From contig JAJEKV010000041.1 of the NCBI GenBank assembly GCA_021234155.1, positions 9,321,018-9,385,017 of the forward strand: a stretch of 64,000 nt of DNA, given 5' to 3'. Shown piece by piece: positions 45,756 to 60,542 of the stretch. The notes beneath the pieces are model-generated. The model was not told the DNA's origin. It saw only the letters and a list, made by a program, of their open reading frames with translations, and searched no databases. The stretch's first letter is position 1, and every line of letters begins with the position of its first letter. The translations under genes were made by a program, and so were the position numbers. Origin of the DNA: Isoetes taiwanensis (taxonomy: Eukaryota; Streptophyta; Lycopodiopsida; Isoetales; Isoetaceae).

Positions 45756-46611
45756 CTTTTTTAGGGTAAGTTTCAACACCTTAATAAGGATTTATCCGCC
45801 ATAACCATGGCTTCAACCTTCGGGAGGTTCCAGCCAGCCATGTAGCCATGTATTTCAAGATGGTAACAACCATTTTCCCACGGATTTGCTTCTCGAAAAT
45901 TTTGTATGGATGCTACATTCGTGTGTCAGAATTTTCCTAGATTTTTTATGGAACTTAGAGGCATGCTTCTGGCCACTTCACAACTCGAAATCTTACATGT
46001 TTTTCCTACCACAATTGCATAGAATATAGTTTGCAACGGCTCCCTGCATTCCCTGATAATGTGCAACTACCGTACCAACGTTACTATCGGTGCAGTTGCA
46101 TGCATCATAAGATCAAAGATCTTGTCCTTTTTTTTCTTCTGACCCCATTCTCTTGTCCTACTGCTGGCCCAGCATCTACTCTGTTGTACTAAGGCAACAT
46201 GGCCTGAAACAAGATGGTCTTTGGCATATCTACTTTCAGAGACCTGTCAATGAGCTTTGGTTAGGCTCCACCTCAGGCCCTCCTCGTCAACTCTCGGATT
46301 ATCATTATTAGCTCTGAACCTCCCTCTTTCCATGCTGCCAAAAGATTAGCTTGGAATAGAAGCTTGAGAGCGAAATGGGAAAACTAGTGTAGGGACAAGA
46401 TTTAGTAAATAGTAAAGAACTAGATTTCTTAAGATTAGAAAATGTCTATAATTATTAGAAGGTATGATTTTCAAAACTTTTATGGTAGTCCACATGTGTA
46501 ATGCCTTGATAGCATAGTGATGTGATGTGTGGTGTGGGGTGCATAATGTCTATGGTGGCATGTTGGTTTGTGCATGTTCACTGTATGGTGTGTATGGATT
46601 CATTATTATAT
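45756..46611. other. nothing recognised
   Basis: Non-coding. The end (46500-46611) is GT-rich and runs into the (CCCT)n tract. It may be a LINE 3' end or unrelated filler. Confidence 0.3.
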
Positions 46612-46655
46612 TCCCTCCCTCCCTCCCTCCCTCTCTCCCTCCCTCCCTCCCTCCC
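46612..46655. repeat. (CCCT)n microsatellite
   Basis: CCCT repeats with two CTCT interruptions. It separates the LINE-bearing segment from the PLE-like reverse transcriptase. Confidence 0.95.
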
Positions 46656-47721
46656 ACACCCCCAAAGCACACAAGTGCAACTTTAGATGGCTCACAAATG
46701 CTAGTGGTTGCCTTGTCCCACACATAGGGTATACTTTAACCACAATCTTTACTGAACTTGAGCCTATGCTAAAAAGGGAGTGTGCTAAAATGAGAAAGGT
46801 TTATGCACAATTCTTCAATGCAGACGCATCTGCTTACTGGCCATGCAAGTCCAATACAAAGTTTTTTATATATTTGCCTTCCAAAATTGAAAGCATTTTT
46901 TCCTAGTGAACATTTGATTTTCGGAGTATCTAGAAATAGTGTAAAATGCAAGATAGCTAATCATGTCCCCAAAGATTGGAAATGTTTAGATGTGGAAACA
47001 GTTATGAGTTGGAATGCATGGCTTCTGAAATGTGGTATTATTAGGTGCGGCAATGACCTATGGCAACAATTAAGAGGAATACCCATGGGATTTTCGTGTT
47101 CACCCCTGTGGTGTAATTGGTACTTGTCATTTTATGAAATTACCTTCTTTAAAAGACTAGCCGCTTTAGCTAGCTATGATCTGATGAGGCTCTTTAGTCA
47201 TTCCTGTCGCTATATTGATGACTTGAGCATCTTAAACAATCCCGTTGCTATGTCATTCTTCCAACTGGAGCAACGAAGAGTTAAAGATAATCCCTATTGG
47301 ATCTATCCGAATGAACATTTGAAATTTAAGTTCCAATCCAATGACCTGATTCGTGGTCATTTCCTTAGGACGGAGATTGATTGCTCTGATCCAGATAATG
47401 TAGTAATTAGTAAATATGACAAAAGACGGGAACTGAGCCTTTAAATTTGTGCAATTCATTCACTTGAAGTCTAATAGGCCTATTGGAAATGCATACAAGG
47501 TTATACTTTCGCAAGTATTTCCGCTAGTATATTGTTGCAATTCAGTGGATATTTTCACAACGGAATTGAGAATTCTGATAGACGCATTTATACGCAATGG
47601 TTTCCAAGAGCAGAGATTAAGATCCTTGGTGCGCAACTATTTGAAGGGAAATTCTTTCCCGGCAGTTAAGTTCGACATTAATATTGCAACATCTTCAACA
47701 TTGCTAGAAAATAAATACTAG
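46656..47721 (+). pseudogene. Penelope-like (PLE-type) reverse transcriptase fragment
   Basis: Three frames in order form one protein. 46660-46906 gives KCNFRWLTNASGCLVPHIGY and the lead-in. 46920-47444 holds QLRGIPMGFSCSPLWCNWYL (RT motif with GIPMG) and CRYIDDLSIL (catalytic YIDD), then a YDKRREL block. After a one-base shift near 47440, 47445-47721 gives KFVQFIHLKSNRPIGNAYKV and TTELRILIDAFIRNGFQEQR, the helical tail typical of PLE-type enzymes. This set (GIPMG, YIDD, YDKR, N-G-F/Y tail) differs from LINE and LTR enzymes. No GIY-YIG endonuclease is seen on either side. I rate PLE-type as likely, but another rare reverse transcriptase class is possible. Confidence 0.68.
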
Positions 47722-48200
47722 CAAGGTATTGATTTGCCCCTGTTTATTTAAAATGTTTCGATTCTCCCTCTTCACAGATACTTAGTCTTTTGCAGGTTGT
47801 AGCCAATACATTTGAGTTTTCCATAAACGCGATGATGGTATATAAAAGACTTTATCAAGGTCTTTCATCATTTGCCATTAGGGATTCCCTTTGATACTTG
47901 ACTATTACTTTAAAAAATGTTGGCTTGTTATATATCAAAATAGATTTGCCCTTAACCCGAGGATTCAAATGCACAAACAAGTATAATTTGTGCTAAACTT
48001 ATGTTTATACTTAAATATGGTCTTGCTATGCTAATAATTGGTACTTAATGGCTTTTTAGCAAACATTTGGTTGGTATATGGATATTATAACCATGGAGTT
48101 AAAATAAAGAAATGCTTTTCCTTAGCTCATTGCTTCAAATCCACAAAGCTGCTACTGTGCAATAACTGATAAAAAAATTTCACATCTTTTAAAAGCTTTA
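47722..48200. other. nothing recognised
   Basis: AT-rich. It may contain the 3' end of the PLE-like element, but no terminal signal is visible. Confidence 0.3.
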
Positions 48201-48880
48201 CTTGTCAAATTTTGTCCAAAAATGGTCGTCCAACGTAGTATTGTCATCGAGGGTTTTCTGCAGCAGTATAATAGAACCTTGAAGAATGAGCTTGCTGCTT
48301 TGAAAACAGAATTGAAACAAGAGAATCAAAGTCTTAGAGAGGAAATTAGCATTTTGAAATAAAGAAAATCTGAAGCTCTGTGTGATGGGGATGAGAATGA
48401 AGAAGACACTGTAGCCAATGAATCTGTTAAAGAAGCAGTAAACAAACTGAATGCATGAATGAAAGATGTCTTGGAGCAGCAGGAGAGGCAGAAAAAGGGC
48501 TCTTAATATAAGAGTTGCCGGCCTCCCAAAAATGGAAGGTGAAAACACCAAAAAATGAAGTTGCTCGTCTATTCTCAGATCAAATGAAACTGGAAGGCAT
48601 TTAGATTGAAGACGCCTTTAGATCAGGCCTGAAGGGTTCTAAGCCACGAAACGTGGTGGTTAAATTTGCTAACCGGTCCAGCAGAATGAGGGTGCTACAG
48701 AAAAAGATAGAGCTCAAAGGGACAAATATTTGGATAAATGAAGATCTCACCAAAGAGCAATATGAAGCGCGTAAAGTAGAAATCTAGAAATTCAAGGTAG
48801 CAAAGCAGAATAACCAGAAGGCTTTTTGGAGGAATGGGAAGGTGCAAATTGCAGCATAGGGAATAGAGGCCATTAGGATT

Positions 48881-50001
48881 ATGGCATGGAACATAAGCCA
48901 GTTGAGTGCGGAAAAGGTGCACTCAATGGATGATGTTCTAGCATCAGTAGACTTGGTCTTTTTTCTAGAGACATGGGAACATGAGGAATTTGGTTTGCCA
49001 AACATTCCAGGTTTCTGTTTGTTACACTCGGTATGGAATAGGAAGGGGTGGAGGAGAAGAGGATATGGAGGGGTTGCCTGTTATATCCGAAGGGAATTAA
49101 AACATACGGTGAGCATAGTTAAGGACTCACAACAATATATATGGGTGGAGCTGGGGGAAAGAACCGTAAGGTGTTCATTACAGGGTGCTATTTCCCACCT
49201 TTAAAACAACAAACTTATAGTATGTACAACTTGGACATGGAGGATCCTTTTCAGGCACTTGAGCAAGACATAACTAGTTTTTTGTCCATGAGGGAAGTGG
49301 TGCTTATGGGAGACTTTAATGGTAGAACAGCGAGAAAACAGGCAGCAATAGTAAATGCATCTGGGGACCCAGTGTGGATGGAGTAGTTAGACGAGCAGGA
49401 AATGTGTGATATTGGATGGAATCGTGCCTCAATGGATATGGATCTGTGGCCTACACCCATGGGTACCGCTCTGTTAAACATGTGCAGTGGCATGAATTTG
49501 TTATTGTATAATGGTACTAGAAATTTTCCAGAAACTTCTAAGTGTACATGTAGAGGCAAAAGCGTGATGGGCTACTTTATTGCAGCAATACACTTTGTGG
49601 ATAATGTCACCTCTTTGCAAATTTTGGATGAGGGAAGCGAATCGGATCATGCGCCTGTCATTGTCTCTACCAGAATCAATAGTGTGCAATGGGAGGAGGA
49701 ACAAGCGGATTCTAGAAGTTCTAGACGCATCTATGTGGTTGAGAGGAAAAAAGATTCATATCTTAGCCTGTTTGAGGAATGCTATGAGCACGTAGTATGG
49801 CCGGAAAGTGCAGGGGAAATAAGCAATCTCTTGATCTCTATGATCACTAGCACTGCACATATGTGCTTTTTCTTGGGTCGTAGGCAGAAGGGCCTACCAT
49901 GTAATGCGTGGTTTGACACAGATTGTAAGGAGAAAAGAAAGCAGTATAAGAGTGCCATTGGGGCTCGTAGAGGGCAGTTGATCAGTTCAAAACTCTTGTG
50001 A
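48881..50001 (+). pseudogene. APE endonuclease of the family 2 LINE
   Basis: Best-preserved endonuclease in the window. Frames 48881-49204, 49141-49386 and 49402-50001 together give all family motifs. The catalytic Glu (FLETWE) and Asp (GDFNGR) are present, and SDHAPV ends the domain. A one-base shift near 49190 and a stop at 49384-49386 separate the frames. The linker ends with GLPCNAWFDTDCKEKRKQ. Confidence 0.85.
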
Positions 50002-50745
50002 AAACAAAGAAGATGGCTTTTTTGCAACGCAAACAGGAGGAGCTGGTCGCAGAGTTGTTGATTGATCCCTATAAGTTCTGGAAAAAGCTCAAGCAAGGTA
50101 AACATGAAAAAACCAATATGAATGCAAATGTCTTGTTAGAGCATGTTAAGAAACTCTATCACGTGGAAGGTATGCAAGATGGTTGGCAGGGCACGCAAAG
50201 TGATTTGGTTTTTTCAGGCATGGATGTCCAATGGGGGCTTACCAAGTTGGCTAATAGAAAGGCAGCAGATTCCACAGGCTTAGTTGCAGAGCTTCTGAAG
50301 TGGGCAGGACCTAAGGTGGTAGAGGGGATAACACTAATGTTTAATGCAGCGGTCAAAGAAGGCTTTCCGTCATCATGGCAGGTTAATCGAGTGGTTCCCA
50401 TATATAAGGCGGGAGATAGAAATGATCCTAACAACTACTGAATGATTATGGTCAGCAACCTGTTTGCCAAGTTGTATGCTACAATTGTTGAACATAAAAT
50501 TAGTATGTAGGCAGAGAAGCATGATGTCAGAGCTAAGGGACAGGCAAGTTTCAGGCCGCTGAAATCCACGATAGATCACCTGATCACTTTTCGGGCTATG
50601 ATAGATGCTGTCAAAGGGACACGAAAACCTCTGTTTGCTGCATTCATAGGTTGTACTAAGGCCTTTGATACGCTATGTAGGGGGAAACCTTTGGAATAGT
50701 ATGGAGCGCATCAATGTGCCGAGAGAATACAGGGATGCTGTGTAA

Positions 50746-51314
50746 CGGACCTAGCAACCTAGCACCAACATTAAGATGTAAGTAACGTTGCCATTATATA
50801 AGAGTGCATTTTCAATGGTAAAATAAATGATTATGCACTAGGAACACATGCATGCAATGTGTCCATGCATGCAGTGTGTCCATGCATGCAAGGGCATTGC
50901 TAGGTTATATAAGCGCAACAATATTATGTTTGATTTCTTGGGAAGGAGTTTTCCATGGGAAAGAAGCCTTTTTTATTGTGGTGGATGCGCTTGCACTAGA
51001 TTGATCATAATTGAACCGAGGAGAAGGAGCAAAGTATTTCCAGGTGGGGGTCAAGTCTTACACCTTGGGTTCTTGTGATGTCTATGTCATGGTTGACGTA
51101 TTTTGGGAAAGCTTAATGAGCTTTGATGATAATTTGTAGATTTAATGGATTGAGGCATGATCTTAATTGAATCAACATAATCAAAGATAGATTTTGAATG
51201 TAAAAGAGAAGAATGTGCTTGTTGTTAATGGCTGCATTTAATTAAAGGAATTATGATTTATCATATTTCTGATTTGGTTGAATATGCTATGATATATTTT
51301 TATGCGAAGTGTAA
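50746..51314. other. foreign segment inside the family 2 LINE
   Basis: Begins TGTAACGGACC, LTR-like. It contains three CATGCATGC phrases (50848-50890) and no coding domain. No matching CA end or target duplication was found. It may be a solo LTR fragment or filler at a deletion. Confidence 0.4.
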
Positions 51315-51837
51315 TGGCTAAGTTTGGACTAGGCCAGGGATAAAAGCTGAACTATACATAAATAGCTTTAATCCGAGATTGCAGTATGCCACGTACTTGG
51401 AGGAAAGTATTTCGATGAAAAAGCGGCACTGCATCAGTCGCTTCTGTATGCACTCATATCATTTGAATGTGGAGGTAGGAAGATGGTATAACACCACTCG
51501 ACAGTCACGTGTGTGCAGAATGTGTGGCACATATGAGATTGAAGATGAGATTCATGTAGCCTTACACTGCCCAGCGTACCATGCATTGCATCTTAGGTTC
51601 AGTGTGGTTGCTTCAGATATGCTTCACTTCTGTGCCTTGCCTGCATAAAACATTGGTAGTTTTCTTATTGAATGCTTGCAGTTGAAGGAGACAAGGATTA
51701 AATAATTATGCAAAATTATATGTACTGATTCAGATTTGGAGGGAGATGAGGGTGAGATAGAAGAACTCCCTCAAGAGGTCTTTAATTTCCATTTGACAAT
51801 TGATGATCCGACAGACAAAAATACAAAACTTCACTTC

Positions 51838-54918
<3,081 letters not shown>

Positions 54919-55004
<86 letters not shown>
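54919..55004. repeat. (TC)n microsatellite, 86 bases
   Basis: Directly follows the LINE's (TTTCA)n tail and directly precedes Gypsy pol sequence. It mirrors the (TC)n on the LINE's left side. Confidence 0.97.
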
Positions 55005-55008
<4 letters not shown>

Positions 55009-56097
55009 AGCCTACATCTTCAAGCTCGAGATGAAAGAACCAGACACATTGGAGGAAAAAGAGGACAAAACTTTGAGCAAGTTGCCTAAGCAGGTGGCAA
55101 AGCTAGTGAAAGAATTTCACGATCTTTTTCCTAATGAGATTAAGGAACTTCCTTCTTACAGGGCAGTCGAGTGTGAAATCACACTTGAACCAGGCACAAA
55201 ACTCACAAGTAAGGCACCTTACAGAATGACAGCTCAGGAGTTGGCGAAATTGAAGAAGCAGTTGCAAGAGCTGTTAGACCTAGGATTTATAAGATCTAGT
55301 ATCTCCCCATTCGGGACATCCATCCTATTCGTTAAGAAGAAAGATGGAAGTTTGAGGATGTGCATCGACTATCGTCAATTAAATAAGCACACCATAAAAA
55401 ATAAATATACGTTACCGAGATCAGATAACTTGATGGATCAGCTCCAAGGTGCCAAAGTCTTCTCCAAAATAGATTTAAGATCGGGTTATCATCAGATCAG
55501 GATTAAGGAAGAAGACATCTACAAAACTGCCTTCAGAACAAGATGTGGCCACTATGAATTCACAACGATGCCATTTGGACTGTCCAATGCCTTGGCAACC
55601 TTCATAAGGCTCATGAACGACATCTTTTGTGAGTTTCTGGATACATTTGTCATTGTTTTCTTTGATGACATCTTAGTGTACAACAAGTCCCTAGAGGAGC
55701 ATGTGCAACAATTCAGGAAGCTATCTGAGAAGCTAAGGAGGCATCAACTCTACATGAAGTGTCCAAATGTCATTTCGCTACTGCAAGAGTAGAGTATTTG
55801 AGACATATAATATCGGAAGAGGTCATCTTTACCAACCTCGCAAAAATTCAGTCGGTGATTGAATGGCCGCCACCTAATTCATGAGGTGAGAAGTTTCTTG
55901 GGCTTAGCAGGATACTACAAGAAATTTGTGATGAACTTTGCCAAGATAGCAGCCCCATTGATGGACCTCATCAAAGCAGAAAAAGTAAAAGACTGGGTGG
56001 ATCATTGGCACAAGAAAGCGCAAGCAAGATTTGAAAAGTTGAAAGAAGCATTGACAACCATCCCAGTCTTAACACTGCTAGTTCTAGACAAAGATAA
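55005..56097 (+). pseudogene. Ty3/Gypsy reverse transcriptase and RNase H start
   Basis: One open frame (55031-55792) covers the reverse transcriptase: [69 protein letters not shown] and the catalytic block [12 protein letters not shown]. After a stop at 55790-55792 and a shift, 55800-56097 continues with SFLGLAGYYKKFV and the RNase H entry (VLDKDKM). The catalytic block reads F-F-D-D instead of the usual Y-L-D-D, but the two Asp residues remain. It ends abruptly at about 56097, where minus-strand gag begins. Chromovirus-like by sequence style. Confidence 0.9.
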
Positions 56098-56100
56098 GAT

Positions 56101-56935
56101 GGTCACTCATCCAATATTTGTGGTTCAATGAGTCTAAGCTCCGTATATAGTTCTTCCACTAGACCAGATATGTGTTTCCTTATTAATTCTCTGTCGCTGA
56201 GACCTTCCATTTGTACTGATAAATGGTTGAACTTGCTAGTATATTGATATACAGGTTCTCGTCCTCCCTATGTGAATATATCCCACTCCTTCTAAGATCT
56301 ATGAAATATCTTGCAGGTAAGTTATGACTTTCGAGGTTCTTTTAAACCTTTGTCATATCTTTATCACATGAACCATCTTCTTCCTTCTTCGCCACCAAAT
56401 TCTAGCAACATTTATAGGTACTTATCCATTGCACGCAGTTTTTACAATTCGGTTGTCCAACTTTTTTGAAGAAGCTTTCACATGAAGCTAAGAATCCCAT
56501 AATTGTAGGGGGCCTCCTCTTCTCAGCTGAGAAATTTGGCATACCCTCCACTTTATCCAACCACTTTATCCTGGTTGAAGCATTGGCTGTGTTGAAAGTA
56601 TTTGACAGAGAAGGATTAATTGGTGAAGGATTGTTTGGCAATGGAGGCTGTTGTAAATTGTTGGGCGATAATTCATAGAGTAATGCAATTTCCTCCCATG
56701 TCATTTGATAGTCTTGCTCAAATATTTGGTCATCTATTTATTTGGCTATGAAGTCCAGCACCTGTTGGTACTGACTATCAGGAATGTTAAAACAATTGAC
56801 CATTTCATAGGATATCAGATTGAAACCTAAGCTCTGATACCAGTGATACGAATCATGGGATTTGTAGTATTTGAAAATCTTAGAACAATGTCTAATCGAA
56901 GAACAGATGATAAACAAAGGAAGGATAATAGTCAA
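56101..56935 (-). pseudogene. Gypsy-type gag region, minus strand
   Basis: Read on the minus strand, after the primer site comes NIPDSQYQQVLDFIAK, then TWEEIALLYELSPNNLQQPP (56704 downward) and KWLDKVEGMPNFSAEKRRPP. After a shift, PVYQYTSKFNHLSVQMEGLS and RKHISGLVEELYTEL (56270-56120) follow. The latter is the usual end of a retrotransposon gag domain, which forms the capsid of the virus-like particle. No zinc knuckle or pol follows, since the element is cut at about 56100 by plus-strand Gypsy pol. Confidence 0.75.
56832..56843 (-). promoter_or_regulatory. primer-binding site (initiator Met tRNA), minus strand
   Basis: On the minus strand the sequence reads TGGTATCAGAGC, the same primer site as at 11593. 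The LTR of this element should end just to its right, near 56847, and extend toward about 57400, but its other end is not identifiable. Confidence 0.8.
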
Positions 56936-57400
56936 CGGGTTAATATTTTAGCTGAGCAAACTGATATGTGCATACAACTTAACCATCCAATCGGGTCCAC
57001 ATGGCTATGGCAAATCTATTGATACAGGCCTGAGCTCAGACTTTAAGGATTGATCACAACTCATTTGCCATAGTATGTGATCAAAAGATTACAACTGGTT
57101 TTGAACTGGCTTAGAGGAAATTACGAGTAGGAGATGGAAGCAACTTCGACTGTGTTCTATCATGTTAGTATTTAATTGGTGCACCTGGCCCCTCAAAGAA
57201 CTCGGATCTTGTATATGGAAGTGTTGTGTTGATTGCTGGAGGTAGAACTGGTCACAGAACTGATTCAGTATTGGTCGATGGTCCTGAACAGGCCGGAGTC
57301 ATGGACTATATAGTCGAAGTCCAAGCTTTTTGTCCTAAAGATACCCTTTGTTATATCAAAATATAACCTACCTTTTGTATGGTTGCTATAACCATGAACT
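56848..57400 (-). repeat. presumed 5' LTR of the minus-strand element
   Basis: Placed by the adjacent primer site. It ends CGTATCA on the minus strand. No second LTR is in the window to confirm the length, so the right limit is a guess. Confidence 0.4.
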
Positions 57401-57459
57401 TACCCTTTCCTTTATCAATAATTTTATTTTAAGATTAGATCACACTATCTTTAGAATAC

Positions 57460-57503
57460 AAGAAATTTATCGCGGCGGCCTTGGCCGCCGCGAATATTTC
57501 CTT
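57460..57503. repeat. GC-rich palindrome, locus C
   Basis: TACAAGAAATTTAT, then arms CGCGGCGGCC and GGCCGCCGCG around TT (57471-57492), then AATATTTCC. It is nearly identical to the reverse complement of locus A. Confidence 0.85.
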
Positions 57504-58189
57504 TGCCCTACTTGTGGCAACGGAGGATTTGTATTAAGTCGAAAGGAACTCAGCTATGGACTTGTGAAATTGAACCTCCATATTGAAAGCAATGCAAAAA
57601 AATAACGAATATAGCTTTAGGCATGAGTTTGTTTTGTATGCATGTCCAATGTCTTTTATATATGTCAATGTGAGTTGAATTATTTCAATTTTTGTTTTCC
57701 TAGACGAGGACATGTTTGTTGGTGATTTAGGAAATTTTAAATTCAATTATCGCATGGCCTAGGCTAGATGTCATGCTGCAAGTACTTGCAACCCAACAAT
57801 CAAGGAAGCCAATATGATTCAATACGATGGAGCCTTTGGTATCAAGAGGCTAATTCAAACAAAGATAAGGATTTGGGTTTGTAATGCACTCAATAAGAGG
57901 ATCAAAGGCCTACCCATTCTAACAAAAGTGCAAATTGCTGAAATGCTCAATGTCAAGTAAGCATAATGCCAATTGAATTCAATGGTACGGTGGAAAGCAA
58001 GCATAATAAGAAGCAAATAAGGATCTTGCAGAAATAGCTATGGTGAAAAGCAACCATAATGGTCCTTATCGATCAATCCATAGCCAGAAAGCATCTAGAG
58101 CACCTAGGCAAGCATCAAAGAAATGGAAAGCTAGAACATGAAGCAACAACAAACGGCAGCAAAAGAGTCACGTCTGACCGTAGCAGATA
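57504..58189. other. nothing recognised
   Basis: AT-rich. AAGCATAAT and AAGCAN phrases repeat loosely at 57955-58110. It may include the left part of the Gypsy LTR to the right. Confidence 0.3.
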
Positions 58190-58862
58190 AATGAGCAGAT
58201 GGTTTATTTCGACATAATCATCTGCTTCAAAATAATCGTTTCGGTGAAGTTCTGCTATATATCAGAACTTTTTGTTAGTCCTGTGCCTCCTGGTACAGGA
58301 CTATTCATGCATACGACGGACCAGGTCAAGGCCAAGGATCCACAACCAGGCGCGGGTCAGTCGTCAAAGGCTCAGCAGAAGACCAAGCAGACCACGCAGA
58401 CAAAGACCACGCCTGGCGTCAACAAGAGGCGGCGCTCAGACAAGTGACGGCCCATCACCGCCCGCGTCAGCGTCAGCGTGATTTCAGGCTTTTCAAGAGG
58501 CACCACCAGCATTCCTGCAAATCAGGCCTCCTTCCAGGAGTCGGCACTGAAATCTTTCAGAGTGTCTATATTGGGCCAAAGGCCATTGTACTATATATAT
58601 GAGTAGAGCTAGCACATGAGTTTTAGATGAGTTTTGAGTCTTGTCTCAGTTCAGTTTTCTCTCGATTGCGAGAGCTCATGTATCTTCATTGACATCAAGG
58701 AAGCTTATTATTGTGATCTCAGTGTTCTTGTTGTTTTCTTTTCTCTTTTTCTTGTTTTTTCTTGCAAATCCCGCGTGACATAGCTCCCGGATTCTCCTGT
58801 TAGATCCAAGGGTCCTCACAGAGGGCTGTCTTGCAGGAGTTCCCGAAACCAGACCCCAAACA
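58190..58862 (+). repeat. presumed 5' LTR of the right-hand Gypsy element
   Basis: The right end AAACA at 58862 is fixed by the primer site that follows. CTATATATAT at 58591-58600 is a plausible TATA box with transcription starting about 30 bases later. The left end is uncertain because the 3' LTR lies outside the window. Confidence 0.5.
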
Positions 58863-58863
58863 C

Positions 58864-58881
58864 TGTCGCCGCTGCCGGGGC
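58864..58881 (+). promoter_or_regulatory. primer-binding site (Asp-tRNA type)
   Basis: TGTCGCCGCTGCCGGGGC is close to TGGCGCCGTTGCCGGGGA, the site used by many plant Tat/Athila Gypsy elements. A few mismatches suggest decay. Confidence 0.65.
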
Positions 58882-58903
58882 TGATTTTTCTTTTCCTTCC
58901 ATC

Positions 58904-60540
58904 ATGTCGGCTCGAGGTTTCACTCCTGAAGAGCTTCTTTGCCAAACGGCGGCTCGACTGGAGCGCCATCAACGACGAGAGGCTGTTAGGGATATGTATG
59001 ACACTGCTTATGACATTGAGGGAGGTCGTATCCGCTCACGCGCTCAGTCGGCACCTCCTACCCCTCGTGCTCATTCTCGACCAGGGTCTCCCCCTGTGTG
59101 TCGTCATTGTTCACAACCGCAATCTCCACACCATACCCCTGTTCAGCCCACGCCTCACTATTTCCAGACTCCTGACAGCACCTATATTCATATCCCTTCA
59201 GGTCACACCCCTCTTCCGTCACAACCTTCTTCACCTCCTGCTGGGCAAAGTGTCCTTTGGCCCTCCCCATGTTCACGAATTTCAATCTTCTCCATCTTTT
59301 CATCACGCTCTTCCTGTTTATCAAACCACGGATCTCAAGCCCCATGAGGACGGCTCTCAAGGCCCTGCCCCACCAGATGCTACTTTTTATGGACCACCGG
59401 GTTTTTCAGCCCCACCACCTTGCACTCAGTCTCAGGCAGTTCCACCTCTCTATGCTTCTGCATATCCTCAACCAAATCCACCCGTCTATGCTCAAGTTCC
59501 ACCTTCATCCCCACTCATAATTTGAAGCTGACTTATCCCACTTTTGGCAACACCCAAAGGCAAACCTCTGGATCAAAGTGCTTCGACACACATGGAGGAA
59601 TTTGAAGCCTTGGCCATCCTGAACGGTCATGCGCAGCCACAACTCAAATTTCATATCTTTTCGACCACGCTCAGAGGCGCCCCTCATCAGTGGTTAATGG
59701 CCAATAAGAGTCACTGGAAACAAAGTTGGCAAGAAATGAAAACTGCCTTTATGTCTCATTATGGCACCACGGACGATGATCAGTCACTCCTCAAGCAACT
59801 CAATGACCTTCAACAAGAGCCCACGGAGTCGGCCCGGGATTTTGCGGACCGTCTTCACATTCTCGTCAGTAAACTCCAGGAGTACCCCACGCAAAGCCAG
59901 ATCCTCGTCTGGTTTCTGCAGGGCCTTCCTCCTGCCATTCGACTCATGACAGAATACCTGCGTCCCAAGTCTCTGGAGCAGGCCATTGAACTGGTCAATC
60001 ACTCGGTCAATGTTTCTTCTCGGGGTGTTGCTCTGCAGGAACTCCCTTTCATGCCCCCCGTCATGGTTCCTCAGAACTCTGTTCAACCTCAGCAAGCAAA
60101 TCCACAACGCGCTCACATCTGGTGTACTATTTGTAAATATCAAGGTCATCTGGCAAATGAATGCAATGCCTCCAATGGACCTCCTCATTGTAAACGCTGC
60201 AATATGTGCAATCATGCCACGGAAGAATGCACGCGATCTCATCCTACACCTTTTCGTAATAAAATGGTCTTTCAAGTTCAGACCACCCCTCAACCACAAC
60301 AGTCCTATCAGCCTCAGCAGTATCCAACACAACAACAGCCGCAGTATCAACAACAGTAGCTATCTCAGCAGCCCCGGGGACAAGGCAACCGTCCTCCCTT
60401 CGATCCTTCCAAAGCTCAATGTTATCATTGTCATGAATGGGGTCACACCACCACGGCGTGTCCTCAACTGCCTCAAGTTCAAGTTCAACTTCCAGGTTCC
60501 AATCAACCGGCTTCTGTCCGTCTCACGGCTTATCAACTCT
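58904..60540 (+). pseudogene. Gypsy gag
   Basis: The first frame (58904-59347) is a proline-, serine- and histidine-rich N-terminus starting MSARGFTPEELLCQ. The main frame from 59544 has the gag core (FEALAILNGHAQPQLKFHIF, HQWLMANKSHWKQ, DLQQEPTESARDFADRL). Zinc knuckles follow: CTICKYQGHLANEC, CKRCNMCNHATEEC and CYHCHEWGHTTTAC. The third lies beyond the TAG at 60357 but in the same frame. Gag packages the element RNA into particles. Confidence 0.88.
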
Positions 60541-60542
60541 GG

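Noticed and set aside
50746-51314. Solo LTR
   Set aside because: The TGTAACG start is suggestive, but no CA end or flanking duplication could be found.
59784-60353. 189-codon minus-strand ORF
   Set aside because: Antisense shadow of the Gypsy gag frame.
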